Source: Chloroflexota bacterium
GTDB taxonomy: Bacteria; Chloroflexota; Dehalococcoidia; Bin125
Assembly (NCBI GenBank): GCA_028874365.1
Contig: JAPPJZ010000078.1
Coordinates: forward strand, 1 to 64,000
DNA length: 64,000 bases
Direction of reading: 5' to 3'
Shown: one piece after another, positions 24,864-36,864 of the stretch
Numbering within the stretch: position 1 is the stretch's first letter
Layout: the number at the start of each line of letters is the position of its first letter
Notes under the pieces: generated by a model
The model's input: only the letters and a program-made list of their open reading frames with translations
Database searches by the model: none
What the model was told of the DNA's origin: nothing
Translations under genes and position numbers: made by a program

Positions 24864-25742
24864 ATGCCCAGCGAACACCCAACCGCTCTCCTGGCCGTGA
24901 TCGGCGGATCGGGCTTCTACAAGATGCCGGGGCTGGAAGAGGTCGAGCGCTGGCAACCCGAGACTCCGTTTGGACCGACCTCCGACGAGATCATGATTGG
25001 TTCGCTGCACGGCAAGCGGGTTGCGTTCCTACCGCGGCACGGCGTTGGCCATCGCCTGATGCCGCACGAGATCCCCGTCCGCGCCAACATCTGGGCGCTG
25101 AAGGCGCTGGGCGTTCAGGGCATCCTCGCCGTCTCGGCGGTCGGCTCGCTCAGACAGGAGATTGTCCCCGGCCACATGGTGGTGCCGGATCAGATCATCG
25201 ATCGCACCCGGGGCGGTCGGCCGACGACCTTCTTCGGCGACGGGCTCGTTGTGCACGTCGGCTTCGCCGATCCGTTCTGTGCCGACCTCAGCGCGCGACT
25301 CGTCGAGAGCGCGGGCCGCGTGGGTCAGACGGTGCACGCGGGCGGCGCGTACATCGCGATGGAGGGTCCGCTGTTCAGCACGCGGGCGGAGTCACACATG
25401 TATCGCTCGTGGGACGCGTCGATCATCGGCATGACGGCCGTTCCCGAAGCGAAACTCGCCCGCGAGGCCGAGATCGCTTACGCGATGCTCGCGACGGCCA
25501 CGGACTATGACGTCTGGCACGAGTCCGAAGCCGACGTCAGCGCCGCCGCCGTGGCGGAGATCGTCGCTCAGAATGTCCAGTCGGCTCAGCGGATCGTCGC
25601 CGATGTCGCGCTCAATCTGCCCGCCGACTGGACATCGACGGCGGCGGGCGCGCTGTTCGGCGCGATCATGACCGACTCTCGGCGAGTCCCGGAGGAGATC
25701 CGGGAGCGCTACGCGCGGCTGATCGAGGGCCGATTGTCGTGA
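24864..25742 (+). CDS. mtnP: S-methyl-5'-thioadenosine phosphorylase
   Basis: A 292-residue trimeric-type purine nucleoside phosphorylase family enzyme, cleaving methylthioadenosine to adenine and methylthioribose-1-phosphate. Landmarks are IGGSGFY, the phosphate-binding RHGVGHRLMPHEIPVRAN, MEGPLFSTRAES, and IIGMTAVPEAKLAREAEI. It also has ATDYDVW, matching the Asp-Tyr-Asp segment that selects 6-amino purines. The pathway after methylthioribose-1-phosphate is not in this window. The stop overlaps the GTG start of the kinase gene (GTGA). Confidence 0.93.
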   Translation: MPSEHPTALLAVIGGSGFYKMPGLEEVERWQPETPFGPTSDEIMIGSLHGKRVAFLPRHGVGHRLMPHEIPVRANIWALKALGVQGILAVSAVGSLRQEIVPGHMVVPDQIIDRTRGGRPTTFFGDGLVVHVGFADPFCADLSARLVESAGRVGQTVHAGGAYIAMEGPLFSTRAESHMYRSWDASIIGMTAVPEAKLAREAEIAYAMLATATDYDVWHESEADVSAAAVAEIVAQNVQSAQRIVADVALNLPADWTSTAAGALFGAIMTDSRRVPEEIRERYARLIEGRLS

Positions 25743-26677
25743 CGGTCGACCTGGCTGTGGTGGGGGCGATCGCGCTCGATGAGATTCACAGCCAGGCGGG
25801 AGACATTGAAGAGCTGCTCGGCGGATCGGCCGTCTATGCGAGCCTGGCCGCGTCGCTGTTGGCCCAGGCTGCTCCGATCTCCGTGATCGGAGACGACTTT
25901 GACGTGGCGCTACTGGAACCGCTGGTTGAGCGTGGCGTTCAACTCGACGGTGTGGTCCAGGCGCAAGGGCCCAACTTCCGCTGGGGCTGCCGCTACTCGG
26001 CCGATGGCGATTTTCGCGAGACGCTGTACACCCGCGCCGGTGTCTACGACACGCATCCGATCGTCGTGGCTGAGCCGATTCGGGACGCCCGATTCGTCTT
26101 GCTGACCGCCGGCAACCCCGAGCAGAACCGGCGCGCTCTCGAGCAGATGGCGGCGCCGGAACTGGTGGTCATCGACACGATCGAGCGCGAGGTGGCCGAG
26201 CGCCGTGATGAGTTCCGCGAGCAGGTCCGGGAGGCGGACCTGGTTTCGATCAACACGCTCGAGGCCGCGCTCCTGATTCAGTGGAGTGGTGATCACCACG
26301 ACCCTGAGTTGCCGTTGGCTGCCTGGCGCGAAATCCGCGGCCTGGGACCGTCGATCTTCATCCTCAAGCAGGCGTCACGAGGGGTAGAGATTTTCGAGCG
26401 AGGCCGGCGTACGAAGATCGGCGCGGCACCGAATGTACGGGCCACGGATCCGACCGGCGCCGGGGACACGTTCGCCGGTGCGCTGCTGAGCGCATTGGCG
26501 TGCGGTCGGGACCTGATTGAGGCTGCGGTGTGGGGTTGCGCGTGCGCGTCGTTTGCGATTGAGGCATTCGGAATCAACGGCCTCCTGCGATCCACGCCCG
26601 ATCTGGTCCGGGAACGAGTCCCCCAGATAACAATCGAGGAACTGGGGCTGTCGACGCGGCTCCCGCGGAGCCGTTAA
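25739..26677 (+). CDS. PfkB-family sugar/nucleoside kinase (candidate adenosine kinase)
   Basis: A 312-residue ribokinase-fold kinase. The signature DPTGAGDTFAGALL (about 238-251) carries the catalytic Asp and anion hole, and the N-terminal GGSAVYASLAASLL supplies the substrate-binding glycines. It starts at GTG 25739, overlapping mtnP by 4 bases. In this operon adenosine from AhcY and adenine from MtnP both need return to AMP. Apt handles adenine, so this kinase is a good candidate to handle adenosine. That is inference from context; ribose or methylthioribose are alternatives. Confidence 0.8.
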   Translation: MTVDLAVVGAIALDEIHSQAGDIEELLGGSAVYASLAASLLAQAAPISVIGDDFDVALLEPLVERGVQLDGVVQAQGPNFRWGCRYSADGDFRETLYTRAGVYDTHPIVVAEPIRDARFVLLTAGNPEQNRRALEQMAAPELVVIDTIEREVAERRDEFREQVREADLVSINTLEAALLIQWSGDHHDPELPLAAWREIRGLGPSIFILKQASRGVEIFERGRRTKIGAAPNVRATDPTGAGDTFAGALLSALACGRDLIEAAVWGCACASFAIEAFGINGLLRSTPDLVRERVPQITIEELGLSTRLPRSR

Positions 26678-26687
26678 CGTTGCCGCC

Positions 26688-30075
<3,388 letters not shown>

Positions 30076-30103
30076 CGATTGCGACCCGGATAGTTGAACG
30101 AGA

Positions 30104-30120
30104 CCCCGAACGGGTCGGGG
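30104..30120. terminator. Hairpin between metK and rpsI
   Basis: CCCCGA / TCGGGG arms with an ACGGG loop lie in the 70-base gap between the convergent metK and rpsI genes, followed by GGCTGTTTCGAC. It probably terminates one or both transcripts; the T-tract is weak. Confidence 0.5.
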
Positions 30121-30145
30121 GGCTGTTTCGACAAGGGTCAGGCGA

Positions 30146-30547
30146 CTAACGCTTCGTGTACTGCGGCGCCTTGCGAGCTCGCTTGAGACCCGGCTTCTTG
30201 CGTTCCTTGGCCCGGGGATCTCGGGTCAGCATGCCGGCCTGGCGCAGCGGTCGACGCAGCGATTCATCGCTGGCCAGCAGCGCCCGGGCGATGCCGAGGC
30301 GAATTGCCCCCGCCCAACCATTGACGCCACCACCAGTGCAGCGAACAACCGCCGAGAAACTGTTTTGCGTGCCGGTGTGTCGCAGCGGCTCCTCGATCAA
30401 GCGGCGCTGCTCGGGCCGCGTGAACAGTGCATCGGCGTTCTTGCCGTTGATCGTGATCTGGCCGTTGCCGGGGTAGAGCCTGACGCGCGCAATTGAGGTC
30501 TTGCGGCGGCCGAGACCGTAGTAGTAGTGGCCTGCTGTGGTGGTCAT
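30146..30547 (-). CDS. rpsI: 30S ribosomal protein S9
   Basis: A 133-residue S9. The GLGRRKTSIARVRLYPG start is diagnostic, and the C-terminal tail ends in basic ARKAPQYTKR, which reaches the decoding centre and contacts P-site tRNA. It lies 3 bases after rplM, the usual L13-S9 pair, and ends the long ribosomal block on the minus strand. Confidence 0.97.
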   Translation of the reverse strand: MTTTAGHYYYGLGRRKTSIARVRLYPGNGQITINGKNADALFTRPEQRRLIEEPLRHTGTQNSFSAVVRCTGGGVNGWAGAIRLGIARALLASDESLRRPLRQAGMLTRDPRAKERKKPGLKRARKAPQYTKR

Positions 30548-30550
30548 CGG

Positions 30551-30988
30551 TTACTCCGCTCCTTCAGCGGCGACAGCCGCAACCTGGCCTGCGTGGGGAT
30601 GGTCAGGACCGGCGTAGACGCGGAGGTGTCGATACTGCGTGCGTCCGAGTCGATTCTTGGGCAGCATCCCGCGGACCGCGTGCTCGATCACACGCTCGGG
30701 ACGTTTCGCGAGCATCGCCTTGAGCGAGGTCTCCTTGAGCCCGCCCAGGTAACCCGAGTGCCGATAGTAGATCTTCTGCTCAAGCTTGCGTCCGGTGACG
30801 GCGACCTTACTCGCGTTGACGACGATTACGTAGTCGCCGACATCTTGCGATGGATGGAACGCCGGCTTGTGCTTGCCCCGCAGCAGCGTCGCGATCTGCG
30901 TCGCCACGCGTCCCAGCGGGCGATCGGCGGCGTCGATGACGTGCCACGCCTTCGGGACCTGATGCGAACCCAGAACGGTTGTCGACAT
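30551..30988 (-). CDS. rplM: 50S ribosomal protein L13
   Basis: A 145-residue L13, an early-assembly large-subunit protein. [37 protein letters not shown] and the later [17 protein letters not shown] are family blocks. The start is 3 bases beyond the truA stop and the gene precedes rpsI by 3 bases. Confidence 0.97.
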   Translation of the reverse strand: MSTTVLGSHQVPKAWHVIDAADRPLGRVATQIATLLRGKHKPAFHPSQDVGDYVIVVNASKVAVTGRKLEQKIYYRHSGYLGGLKETSLKAMLAKRPERVIEHAVRGMLPKNRLGRTQYRHLRVYAGPDHPHAGQVAAVAAEGAE

Positions 30989-30991
30989 GCT

Positions 30992-31804
30992 TCACACTCC
31001 CTCACGATCGCGATGGCAGGATGGTTGGTTGACTGATTGATCGAACAGCGGCGGCGCGTACTCGACTTCGGCCAGGGTGAGGCCACAGGCCGGCGCCGTG
31101 GGCCCCATCGAGCCTGGCACGGCACGATCGAGCGCTTGTCGGAACTCGTCGAGGCTGCATCGAGCGGTTGCCAGCTCGACGACGGCGCCGACCATGCGCC
31201 GCACCTGGTGATGCAGGAAGGAGTCGGCGCGGAAACGAAATGCCAGCGTGTCGCCGTCGGCCTGCACTGCTGCCTCGCGCAGCGTGCGTAAGGTCGCACG
31301 ATCGTCCGTCGGTGGCGTGAACGGCGCGAAATCGCGGTGGCCGACCAATGCCTCGAGCGCCCTTTGCGCTGCCTCGAGGCAAAATGGACCTGGCACGATC
31401 CAGGTCCGAGCCTGCCACAGCGGTTGACGCTGATCGGCCAGCCGAACCCGGTAGACGTAGGTGCGCGAACGCGCGTCGCGTCGCGGATCGAAGTCGTCCG
31501 CGACCCGCGCTGCGGCTTGCACCGCGACGCTGGACGGCAGGAAATGATTGAGGCCGCGCACCCAGCGTTGAGCCGGCATCTGCTCGGCCGATTTCTCGCT
31601 GACGAACGAGGCGGTCTGACCCAGCGCGTGGACGCCGGCGTCGGTTCGCCCGGCGAGCGTCACCGGAAGCGTTACGCCGGTGAGTTCGGTGAGCGCCGAT
31701 TGCAACGCACCTTGCACCGTTGGTTGGTTCGGTTGCCACTGCGACCCCGCGAACTCCGTGCCGTCGTACTGCAGTAAGAGCGCCCAACGTTGGCTCATTG
31801 CCAT
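30992..31804 (-). CDS. truA: tRNA pseudouridine(38-40) synthase
   Basis: A 270-residue pseudouridine synthase that modifies the anticodon stem of tRNAs. The catalytic Asp55 sits in LAGRTDAGVHALGQ. The family blocks YDGTEFAGSQWQPNQPTVQGAL, SRTYVYRV and DSFLHHQVRRMVG are present. The start may be the ATG at 31804 or two codons later. It lies between rplQ and rplM, a placement widely conserved in bacteria. The C-terminal dozen residues are poorly conserved. Confidence 0.95.
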   Translation of the reverse strand: MAMSQRWALLLQYDGTEFAGSQWQPNQPTVQGALQSALTELTGVTLPVTLAGRTDAGVHALGQTASFVSEKSAEQMPAQRWVRGLNHFLPSSVAVQAAARVADDFDPRRDARSRTYVYRVRLADQRQPLWQARTWIVPGPFCLEAAQRALEALVGHRDFAPFTPPTDDRATLRTLREAAVQADGDTLAFRFRADSFLHHQVRRMVGAVVELATARCSLDEFRQALDRAVPGSMGPTAPACGLTLAEVEYAPPLFDQSVNQPSCHRDREGV

Positions 31805-31827
31805 GGTTCGCCGTCATGCTTCCGCAA

Positions 31828-32238
31828 CTACTCTTCCGCTGCCTCTTCGTCCGCTTCTTCGTCCTCGGCGAGTTCGGGAGCGGCTCGCTCGACGAGTTCG
31901 ATGTGCGCCATCAACGCGCCGTCGCCGCGACGGGGACCCAGCTTGATGATGCGGGTGTAACCGCCGCTGCGCTCGGAGAAGCGCGGAGCGATGTCATCGA
32001 ACAGCGTGCGCAGCACCTTACGGTCTGTCAGGACCGCTCCCGCCTGCCGGCGGGCGTGCAGATCGCCGCGCTTGCCCAGGGTGATCATGCGCTCGGCAAC
32101 CGGGCGGATCGTCTTGGCTTTAGCTTCGGTCGTCACGATCGCTTCGTGACGAAGCAAGTCGGTGACCTGGTTACGAACCAGCGCTGCACGATGGGACCGG
32201 CTGCGGCTCAGTCCGCGTCCGCTCTTTCGATGCCGCAT
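31828..32238 (-). CDS. rplQ: 50S ribosomal protein L17 with acidic tail
   Basis: A 136-residue L17. The core begins [20 protein letters not shown] and continues through [26 protein letters not shown]. It ends near residue 119 with LVERAAPE, after which an acidic tail ([14 protein letters not shown]) follows. Acidic tails recur in several proteins of this block. Confidence 0.96.
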   Translation of the reverse strand: MRHRKSGRGLSRSRSHRAALVRNQVTDLLRHEAIVTTEAKAKTIRPVAERMITLGKRGDLHARRQAGAVLTDRKVLRTLFDDIAPRFSERSGGYTRIIKLGPRRGDGALMAHIELVERAAPELAEDEEADEEAAEE

Positions 32239-32285
32239 CGTCCACTCCTCGGATTGGGTCGCGCTGAACGCGGGACCGCTGGCTT

Positions 32286-33461
32286 CTAGCGTTCCTCTTC
32301 GATGCCGCTGCCGGCCTCGCGCAGAGCCTCGAGCAAGGCGGCCCCGAGCGAGCCGGTGATTTCGGGATCTTCCTCGCCACCGCCGACTGCTTCCGAGTCT
32401 GCGGCCGGCGCGGAGCTCAATGAGGGTACGGGCGCGGCTTCTTCGGGCGCCGGCGGCAAGGTCGTGAGGACCTCTTCGCTGGCAGGAGCGAAGACGCCGT
32501 CTCGGGCGCGGCGGACACGGGGGTCGTCCTCGTCGATCAGATTCAGCTCCAGCAGCTTGTCAATCAGTTCGATGTATGACTTTTCGCCGAAGTTGCGCAA
32601 GGTGAGCAGTTCGTCGTCGCTTTTCTCGAGAATCTGACCGACGAGCATCAATCCGCTGCGCTTGAGGCAGTTGTGCGCGCGCACGGAGAGTTGCAGCTCT
32701 TCGATTGGCATGTCGTACTGTTCGGCGGTCACGCCGACTCGCGCGTGGGCCGGCAGTTGCCGTGCGGCGACGGGTTGGCCCATCGTCTCGAACAGTTCAA
32801 GCTCGGTTCGCAACGAGCGGGCGGCAGCCTGGACGGCATCGACGCCGGAAATGGTGCCGTCGGTCCAGACCTCGATCAGCAGCTGTTCGTAATCGCTGCC
32901 GCGACCGCCGGAGGCGGGCAAGACCTCGTAGGACACCTTGCGCACCGGGGTGAAGACTGCATCGAGCGGAATCACGCCGAGCAGTTGCTCGCCATTCTTG
33001 TTCTGTTCCGAGGGTCGGAAGCCGAATCCGGTCTCGACGTCCATGACGACGTCGAGCCTGCCCGCTTCGCCGTCCAGTGTCGCGAGGTACAGTTCGGGAT
33101 TGACGATCTTGTAGTCGCCCGGTACCTGGATGTCACCGGCGGTGATTTGTCCCGATCCAGTTATGTTGAGGTGCATTTCGGCCGGTCGGTCGGCGATCGC
33201 GTGAATACGGATCTCGCGCAGGTTGAGCAAGAACTCGGTCGTGTCCTCTTTCATTTCCGGAATCGTCGAGAACTCGTGCTGGACCTGGTCGATCCGCACG
33301 GTGGTAATCGCCGCGCCGCGGATCCCGCTGAGCAACACACGGCGGAGCGCGTTGCCCTCGGTATGCGCGAACCCTCGGGTGAGCGGCTCGACCGCGATGC
33401 GGACGTAGTCGTCGCGTTCTTCCTCGATCGAGAGTTTGGGAGTTTCGGTAGCCAGGATCAC
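32286..33461 (-). CDS. rpoA: RNA polymerase alpha subunit with extended C-terminal tail
   Basis: A 391-residue alpha subunit, about 60-70 residues longer than usual. The N-terminal dimerisation domain covers about 1-235 ([21 protein letters not shown]). The C-terminal DNA- and activator-binding domain spans about 252-318, including [14 protein letters not shown] and [15 protein letters not shown]. Residues 319-391 are an Ala/Pro/Glu-rich linker that ends in a probable amphipathic helix ([13 protein letters not shown], 371-383). The tail is unlike anything needed for the core function. The gene lies between rpsD and rplQ as usual. Confidence 0.97.
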   Translation of the reverse strand: MILATETPKLSIEEERDDYVRIAVEPLTRGFAHTEGNALRRVLLSGIRGAAITTVRIDQVQHEFSTIPEMKEDTTEFLLNLREIRIHAIADRPAEMHLNITGSGQITAGDIQVPGDYKIVNPELYLATLDGEAGRLDVVMDVETGFGFRPSEQNKNGEQLLGVIPLDAVFTPVRKVSYEVLPASGGRGSDYEQLLIEVWTDGTISGVDAVQAAARSLRTELELFETMGQPVAARQLPAHARVGVTAEQYDMPIEELQLSVRAHNCLKRSGLMLVGQILEKSDDELLTLRNFGEKSYIELIDKLLELNLIDEDDPRVRRARDGVFAPASEEVLTTLPPAPEEAAPVPSLSSAPAADSEAVGGGEEDPEITGSLGAALLEALREAGSGIEEER

Positions 33462-33507
33462 GTTGTCGCGTCCCTCCCTGGGACTGTGGGGGTGTGGCTC
33501 GCCGGAC

Positions 33508-34134
33508 TTACCGCGAGTAGTACTCGACGATGGCGTTCTCGTCGACTCGCATGTCTAGGTCTTCACGGGCGGGTACGGCAGTGAGTTCACCTTCCAGTTG
33601 AATCGGATCGATGCGCAGCCAGCCGGGGACTTCGCGTGAGCCCTGCCAGGTGCGTGCGTTTTCATAGAACTTGGTCTTGCGGCCACGATCGGTCCAGCCG
33701 ACGGTGTCGCCGATGCGCATCTCGATTGAGGGGATGTCGGCCTTCTTGCCATTCAGGGTGATGTGACCGTGACGCACGAGCTGGCGCGCCTGCGCGCGCG
33801 ATTCGGCGATGCCGAGGCGGTAGACGACGTTGTCGAATCGGAGCTCGAGCATCTGCAGCAGGTTCTCGCCGGTCGCACCGGGCCGGCGGTTTGCTTCGGC
33901 GAACATGCGACGGAACTGGCGCTCGAGCACGCCATAGGTCTTGCGAACCTTCTGCTTCTCTTTGACCTGCTCGCCGTAGTCGGAGATCTTGCGGCGGCGC
34001 GGAGATCGCTGGCCGGGCGGTTGGTTGCGGCGTTCGATGGCGCACTTGGGGCCTACGCAACGTTCGCCCTTGAGCATCAGCTTCTCGCCGGCGCGACGGC
34101 AGATGCGGCAGACGGGTCCGGTGTATCGAGCCAT
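33508..34134 (-). CDS. rpsD: 30S ribosomal protein S4 (zinc-binding type)
   Basis: A 208-residue S4, a primary 16S rRNA binder. It has four cysteines at the N-terminus (Cys9, Cys12, Cys26, Cys31), the zinc-containing type of S4. The S4 RNA-binding domain follows (LELRFDNVVYRLGIAESRAQARQLVRHGHI), and the protein ends with DENAIVEYYSR. In some bacteria S4 represses its own operon; no obvious leader structure was identified here. Confidence 0.97.
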   Translation of the reverse strand: MARYTGPVCRICRRAGEKLMLKGERCVGPKCAIERRNQPPGQRSPRRRKISDYGEQVKEKQKVRKTYGVLERQFRRMFAEANRRPGATGENLLQMLELRFDNVVYRLGIAESRAQARQLVRHGHITLNGKKADIPSIEMRIGDTVGWTDRGRKTKFYENARTWQGSREVPGWLRIDPIQLEGELTAVPAREDLDMRVDENAIVEYYSR

Positions 34135-34185
34135 TGGCGGTTCTCTCTGTCGGTCGCGGGAGCGTGAGGGGTGGTTGTGAACGTC

Positions 34186-34587
34186 CTAAACGCGGCGTCG
34201 CTTGCGCGGCCGGCAGCCGTTGTGGGGAATAGGAGTGACATCTCGGATCGAGAGGAGGGTCAGGCCCTGGGCCTGCAGGGCACGGACGGCCGACTCGCGG
34301 CCCTGGCCAGGGCCTTTGACGTAGACATCGACCTGTCGCATGCCGTGGCTCATCGCCTTCTGCGCGGCGTCTTCGGCGGCGATCTGGGCGGCGAAGGGGG
34401 TGCCCTTTCGGGAACCGCGGGTCGCCGCGGTGCTGCCGGCCGAGGCCCAGGCGACCGGATTGCCGGCGAGATCGGTCATCGTGATGATCGTGTTGTTGTA
34501 GGTCGACTGGATGTAGGCACGACCGTGCGGCACGTTCTTGCGCTCGCGACGGCGTCGGGCTCGCTCTCGCCGTTGATTGCTACTCAT
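34186..34587 (-). CDS. rpsK: 30S ribosomal protein S11
   Basis: A 133-residue S11 with a basic N-terminal extension ([17 protein letters not shown]). The core has [15 protein letters not shown], the glycine-rich [18 protein letters not shown] and the closing [17 protein letters not shown]. It shapes the platform of the small subunit next to S18 and S7. Confidence 0.97.
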   Translation of the reverse strand: MSSNQRRERARRRRERKNVPHGRAYIQSTYNNTIITMTDLAGNPVAWASAGSTAATRGSRKGTPFAAQIAAEDAAQKAMSHGMRQVDVYVKGPGQGRESAVRALQAQGLTLLSIRDVTPIPHNGCRPRKRRRV

Positions 34588-34634
34588 CCCATTCCCCTCA
34601 TGTCTGACCTCTGTATCTGACCTTCGTCGCTGAG

Positions 34635-35015
34635 TTATCGCTTGACGGCTCGTCGGCGACCGGCGACCGTCTTCTTGGTGCCGCGCCTGGTGCGAGCGTT
34701 GGTGCGGGTCCGCTGACCGTGCATGGGCAGGTTGCGTCGATGCCGTTGGCCGCGGTAGCAGTTGATATCGATCAGGCGTTGGATGTTGCCGCGCACCACT
34801 CGACGCAGGTCGCCTTCGACGAGGTAGTCGCGATCGACGACCTCGCGGATGCGACCCAGCTCGGTGTCGGAAAGATCACGGATGCGCTGTTCGGGGTCGA
34901 TGTTCGCCTTGTCGACGATCTCCTGGGCGCGCGTGGCGCCGATCCCGTAGATGTATCGCAGGGCGTAGGGCGCCTTCTTGTTGTCGGGAACATCAACACC
35001 CGAGATTCTTGCCAT
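34635..35015 (-). CDS. rpsM: 30S ribosomal protein S13
   Basis: A 126-residue S13 that bridges to L5 and contacts P-site t[23 protein letters not shown] and [10 protein letters not shown] open the protein, and the basic tail [20 protein letters not shown] closes it. The upstream neighbour is infA with only a 62-base gap, so there is no room for the L36 gene that usually lies between them. Confidence 0.97.
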   Translation of the reverse strand: MARISGVDVPDNKKAPYALRYIYGIGATRAQEIVDKANIDPEQRIRDLSDTELGRIREVVDRDYLVEGDLRRVVRGNIQRLIDINCYRGQRHRRNLPMHGQRTRTNARTRRGTKKTVAGRRRAVKR

Positions 35016-35077
35016 CCGTCGGTTCCTCTCGCCTCGGGTTGGATACCGGCCCCGAGGTGCGGCTTTTGCCGTTTGCG

Positions 35078-35362
35078 TTAGCTCTTGAATCGATAGACGA
35101 CGCGACCGCGGGTCAGGTCGTACTCGGACAGTTCCACCAGCACGCGGTCGCCGCGGAGGACGCGGATGTGATGCTGTCGCATCTTGCCCGCCAGGTGAGC
35201 CAGGACCTCGTGCCCGTTCGGCAGTTCGACCCTGAAGGTGGCATTGGGCAGCAGTTCTTTGACTACGCCCTCGACTTCGATCTTGTCCTGCTTGGGAGGA
35301 GGCGAGGGCGCCGGCGTCCGCCGGTCTCGCCGCCCACCGCCGCTGTTTCGATTTCTCGCCAC
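35078..35362 (-). CDS. infA: Translation initiation factor IF-1 with N-terminal extension
   Basis: A 94-residue IF-1. The S1-like OB fold occupies about residues 27-94, from [20 protein letters not shown] through [19 protein letters not shown], and carries the usual A-site binding surface. Residues 1-26 form a basic and proline-rich extension ([20 protein letters not shown]) that is absent from typical 72-residue IF-1 proteins. A start nearer the domain would need a non-ATG codon. Confidence 0.94.
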   Translation of the reverse strand: MARNRNSGGGRRDRRTPAPSPPPKQDKIEVEGVVKELLPNATFRVELPNGHEVLAHLAGKMRQHHIRVLRGDRVLVELSEYDLTRGRVVYRFKS

Positions 35363-35399
35363 CTAACCCCCGTTGTCTGCGCGCCTGTCGATTGCTGGT

Positions 35400-36173
35400 T
35401 CAGGCTCGAGTCAGAATGTCCGCCGGTCCGTCTTCACGGAGTGCGACGGTGTGTTCGAAATGAGCCGAGAGGCTGCCGTCGGCTGTGACGACGGTCCAGC
35501 CGTCGTCCAATACGGCGGTGGCCGGATCGCCGACCGTCGCCATCGGCTCGAGCGCGACGACCATGCCGCGACGCATGGTCATGCCGGAACCGGGACGACC
35601 ATAGTTGGGCATGCTTGGTGGTTCGTGCATGTCACGTCCCACGCCATGCCCGACGTAGCCGCGGACGACTCCGTAACCTGCTGATTCTATCACTTCCTGG
35701 ATCGCTGCGCCGATATCCCCTTTACGCACGCCAATTCGCGCCGCGTCGATTCCTGCGTCAAGCGACTCCCTGGTCACGTCGAGCAGGCGACGCGCCGCGG
35801 GAGAGATCGTGCCCACAGCGAACGTCCTGGCCGAATCTCCGACCCAACCATCGATGGTGGCACCGAGGTCGATCGAGATGATGTCGCCGTCCTCCAACTG
35901 ACGCTGCGTCGCGAAACCGTGCACGATTTCTTCATTGACCGAAGCGCAGATCGTGTGCGGGAACCCCTGGTAGCCGAGGAAGGTCGGGATTACATCGAGG
36001 CGCTCGAACTTGTCGATCACGTACTGATCCAGCTCCGACAACCGACGCCCAGGCTTGACCATCTCCCGCAGCTCGTCCAGCGTCTCGCCGACTATGCGTC
36101 CGGCCGGACGCATCTGCTCTATTTCCTCCGGCGTTTTGAGGATCACCTGGCGCGGTTGTCGGCTGGTCGTCAT
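35400..36173 (-). CDS. map: Methionine aminopeptidase type I
   Basis: A 257-residue metallopeptidase that removes the initiator methionine. The substrate His lies in GFPHTICASVNEEIVHG. Metal ligands are the Asp in GDIISIDLGATIDGWVGDSARTF (two Asp residues), the His in GYVGHGVGRDMHEPP and a late Glu in VALEPM. The start MTTSRQPRQVILKTPEEIEQM is normal for the family. It sits between adk and infA, the standard arrangement. Confidence 0.96.
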   Translation of the reverse strand: MTTSRQPRQVILKTPEEIEQMRPAGRIVGETLDELREMVKPGRRLSELDQYVIDKFERLDVIPTFLGYQGFPHTICASVNEEIVHGFATQRQLEDGDIISIDLGATIDGWVGDSARTFAVGTISPAARRLLDVTRESLDAGIDAARIGVRKGDIGAAIQEVIESAGYGVVRGYVGHGVGRDMHEPPSMPNYGRPGSGMTMRRGMVVALEPMATVGDPATAVLDDGWTVVTADGSLSAHFEHTVALREDGPADILTRA

Positions 36174-36187
36174 TTCGTGGTCCGACT

Positions 36188-36838
36188 CTAGTTGCTGGAT
36201 TCCTGGAGCGCTGAGAGCAAATCGACGCCGACTGCCTCGGGTGATTGCTCGCCGTTCACCGTTTTGAGTTTGCCGGCCTGTGTGTAGTACGCGACCAGCG
36301 GCTCGGTCTGGTCAGCGTAGACCTGCAGTCGGTTGGCGATCGCTTCGGGTTTGTCGTCGTCACGCTGGATCATCTTGACCGTGCCACAGCAAGGTCTGTT
36401 GGCATCGGGCGGATTGAAGATCTCGTGGAACACGCTGCCGCAGGTAGCGCAGCTCACTCGGCCGCCGAGCCGACGTGTGATCTCTTCATTCGACACGTCG
36501 ATCAGCACCGTCACCGCGATCTCATTGCCCTGTTCCTTCAGCGCGATATCCAACGCCTTGGCCTGCTCGACCGTGCGCGGGAATCCATCGAACAAGCAAC
36601 CGACATTCGCGTCGTCGCGACCGATCCGCTCCAGCAGCATCCGGATGGTCACGTCGTCGGGGACGAGTTCACCTTTGTCCATGTAGGTCTTGGCGAGATT
36701 GCCCAGCTCGGTGCCGTTGCGCAGGTTCTCACGGAACATGTCGCCGGTGGAGAGGTGGAGCAAGCCGGTCCGTTCGGCCGTCTGCACCGCCTGGGTGCCC
36801 TTGCCGGCTCCCGGCGGGCCGAGCAGGATCACGTACAT
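36188..36838 (-). CDS. adk: Adenylate kinase with zinc-type lid
   Basis: A 216-residue nucleotide kinase interconverting AMP, ADP and ATP. The P-loop is LGPPGAGKGTQ (6-16) and the AMP lid has STGDMFRE. The lid domain retains Cys130, Cys133 and Cys150 of the zinc-type enzymes. The usual fourth ligand position (153) is Thr, and Cys151 is the only nearby candidate. The ATG at 36838 was chosen because GAGGGT lies 7 bases upstream and gives the family-typical MYVILLGPPG start; an ATG 24 bases earlier is the alternative. Confidence 0.96.
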   Translation of the reverse strand: MYVILLGPPGAGKGTQAVQTAERTGLLHLSTGDMFRENLRNGTELGNLAKTYMDKGELVPDDVTIRMLLERIGRDDANVGCLFDGFPRTVEQAKALDIALKEQGNEIAVTVLIDVSNEEITRRLGGRVSCATCGSVFHEIFNPPDANRPCCGTVKMIQRDDDKPEAIANRLQVYADQTEPLVAYYTQAGKLKTVNGEQSPEAVGVDLLSALQESSN

Positions 36839-36864
36839 GGTCTGACCCTCGGTATCTGACATGG

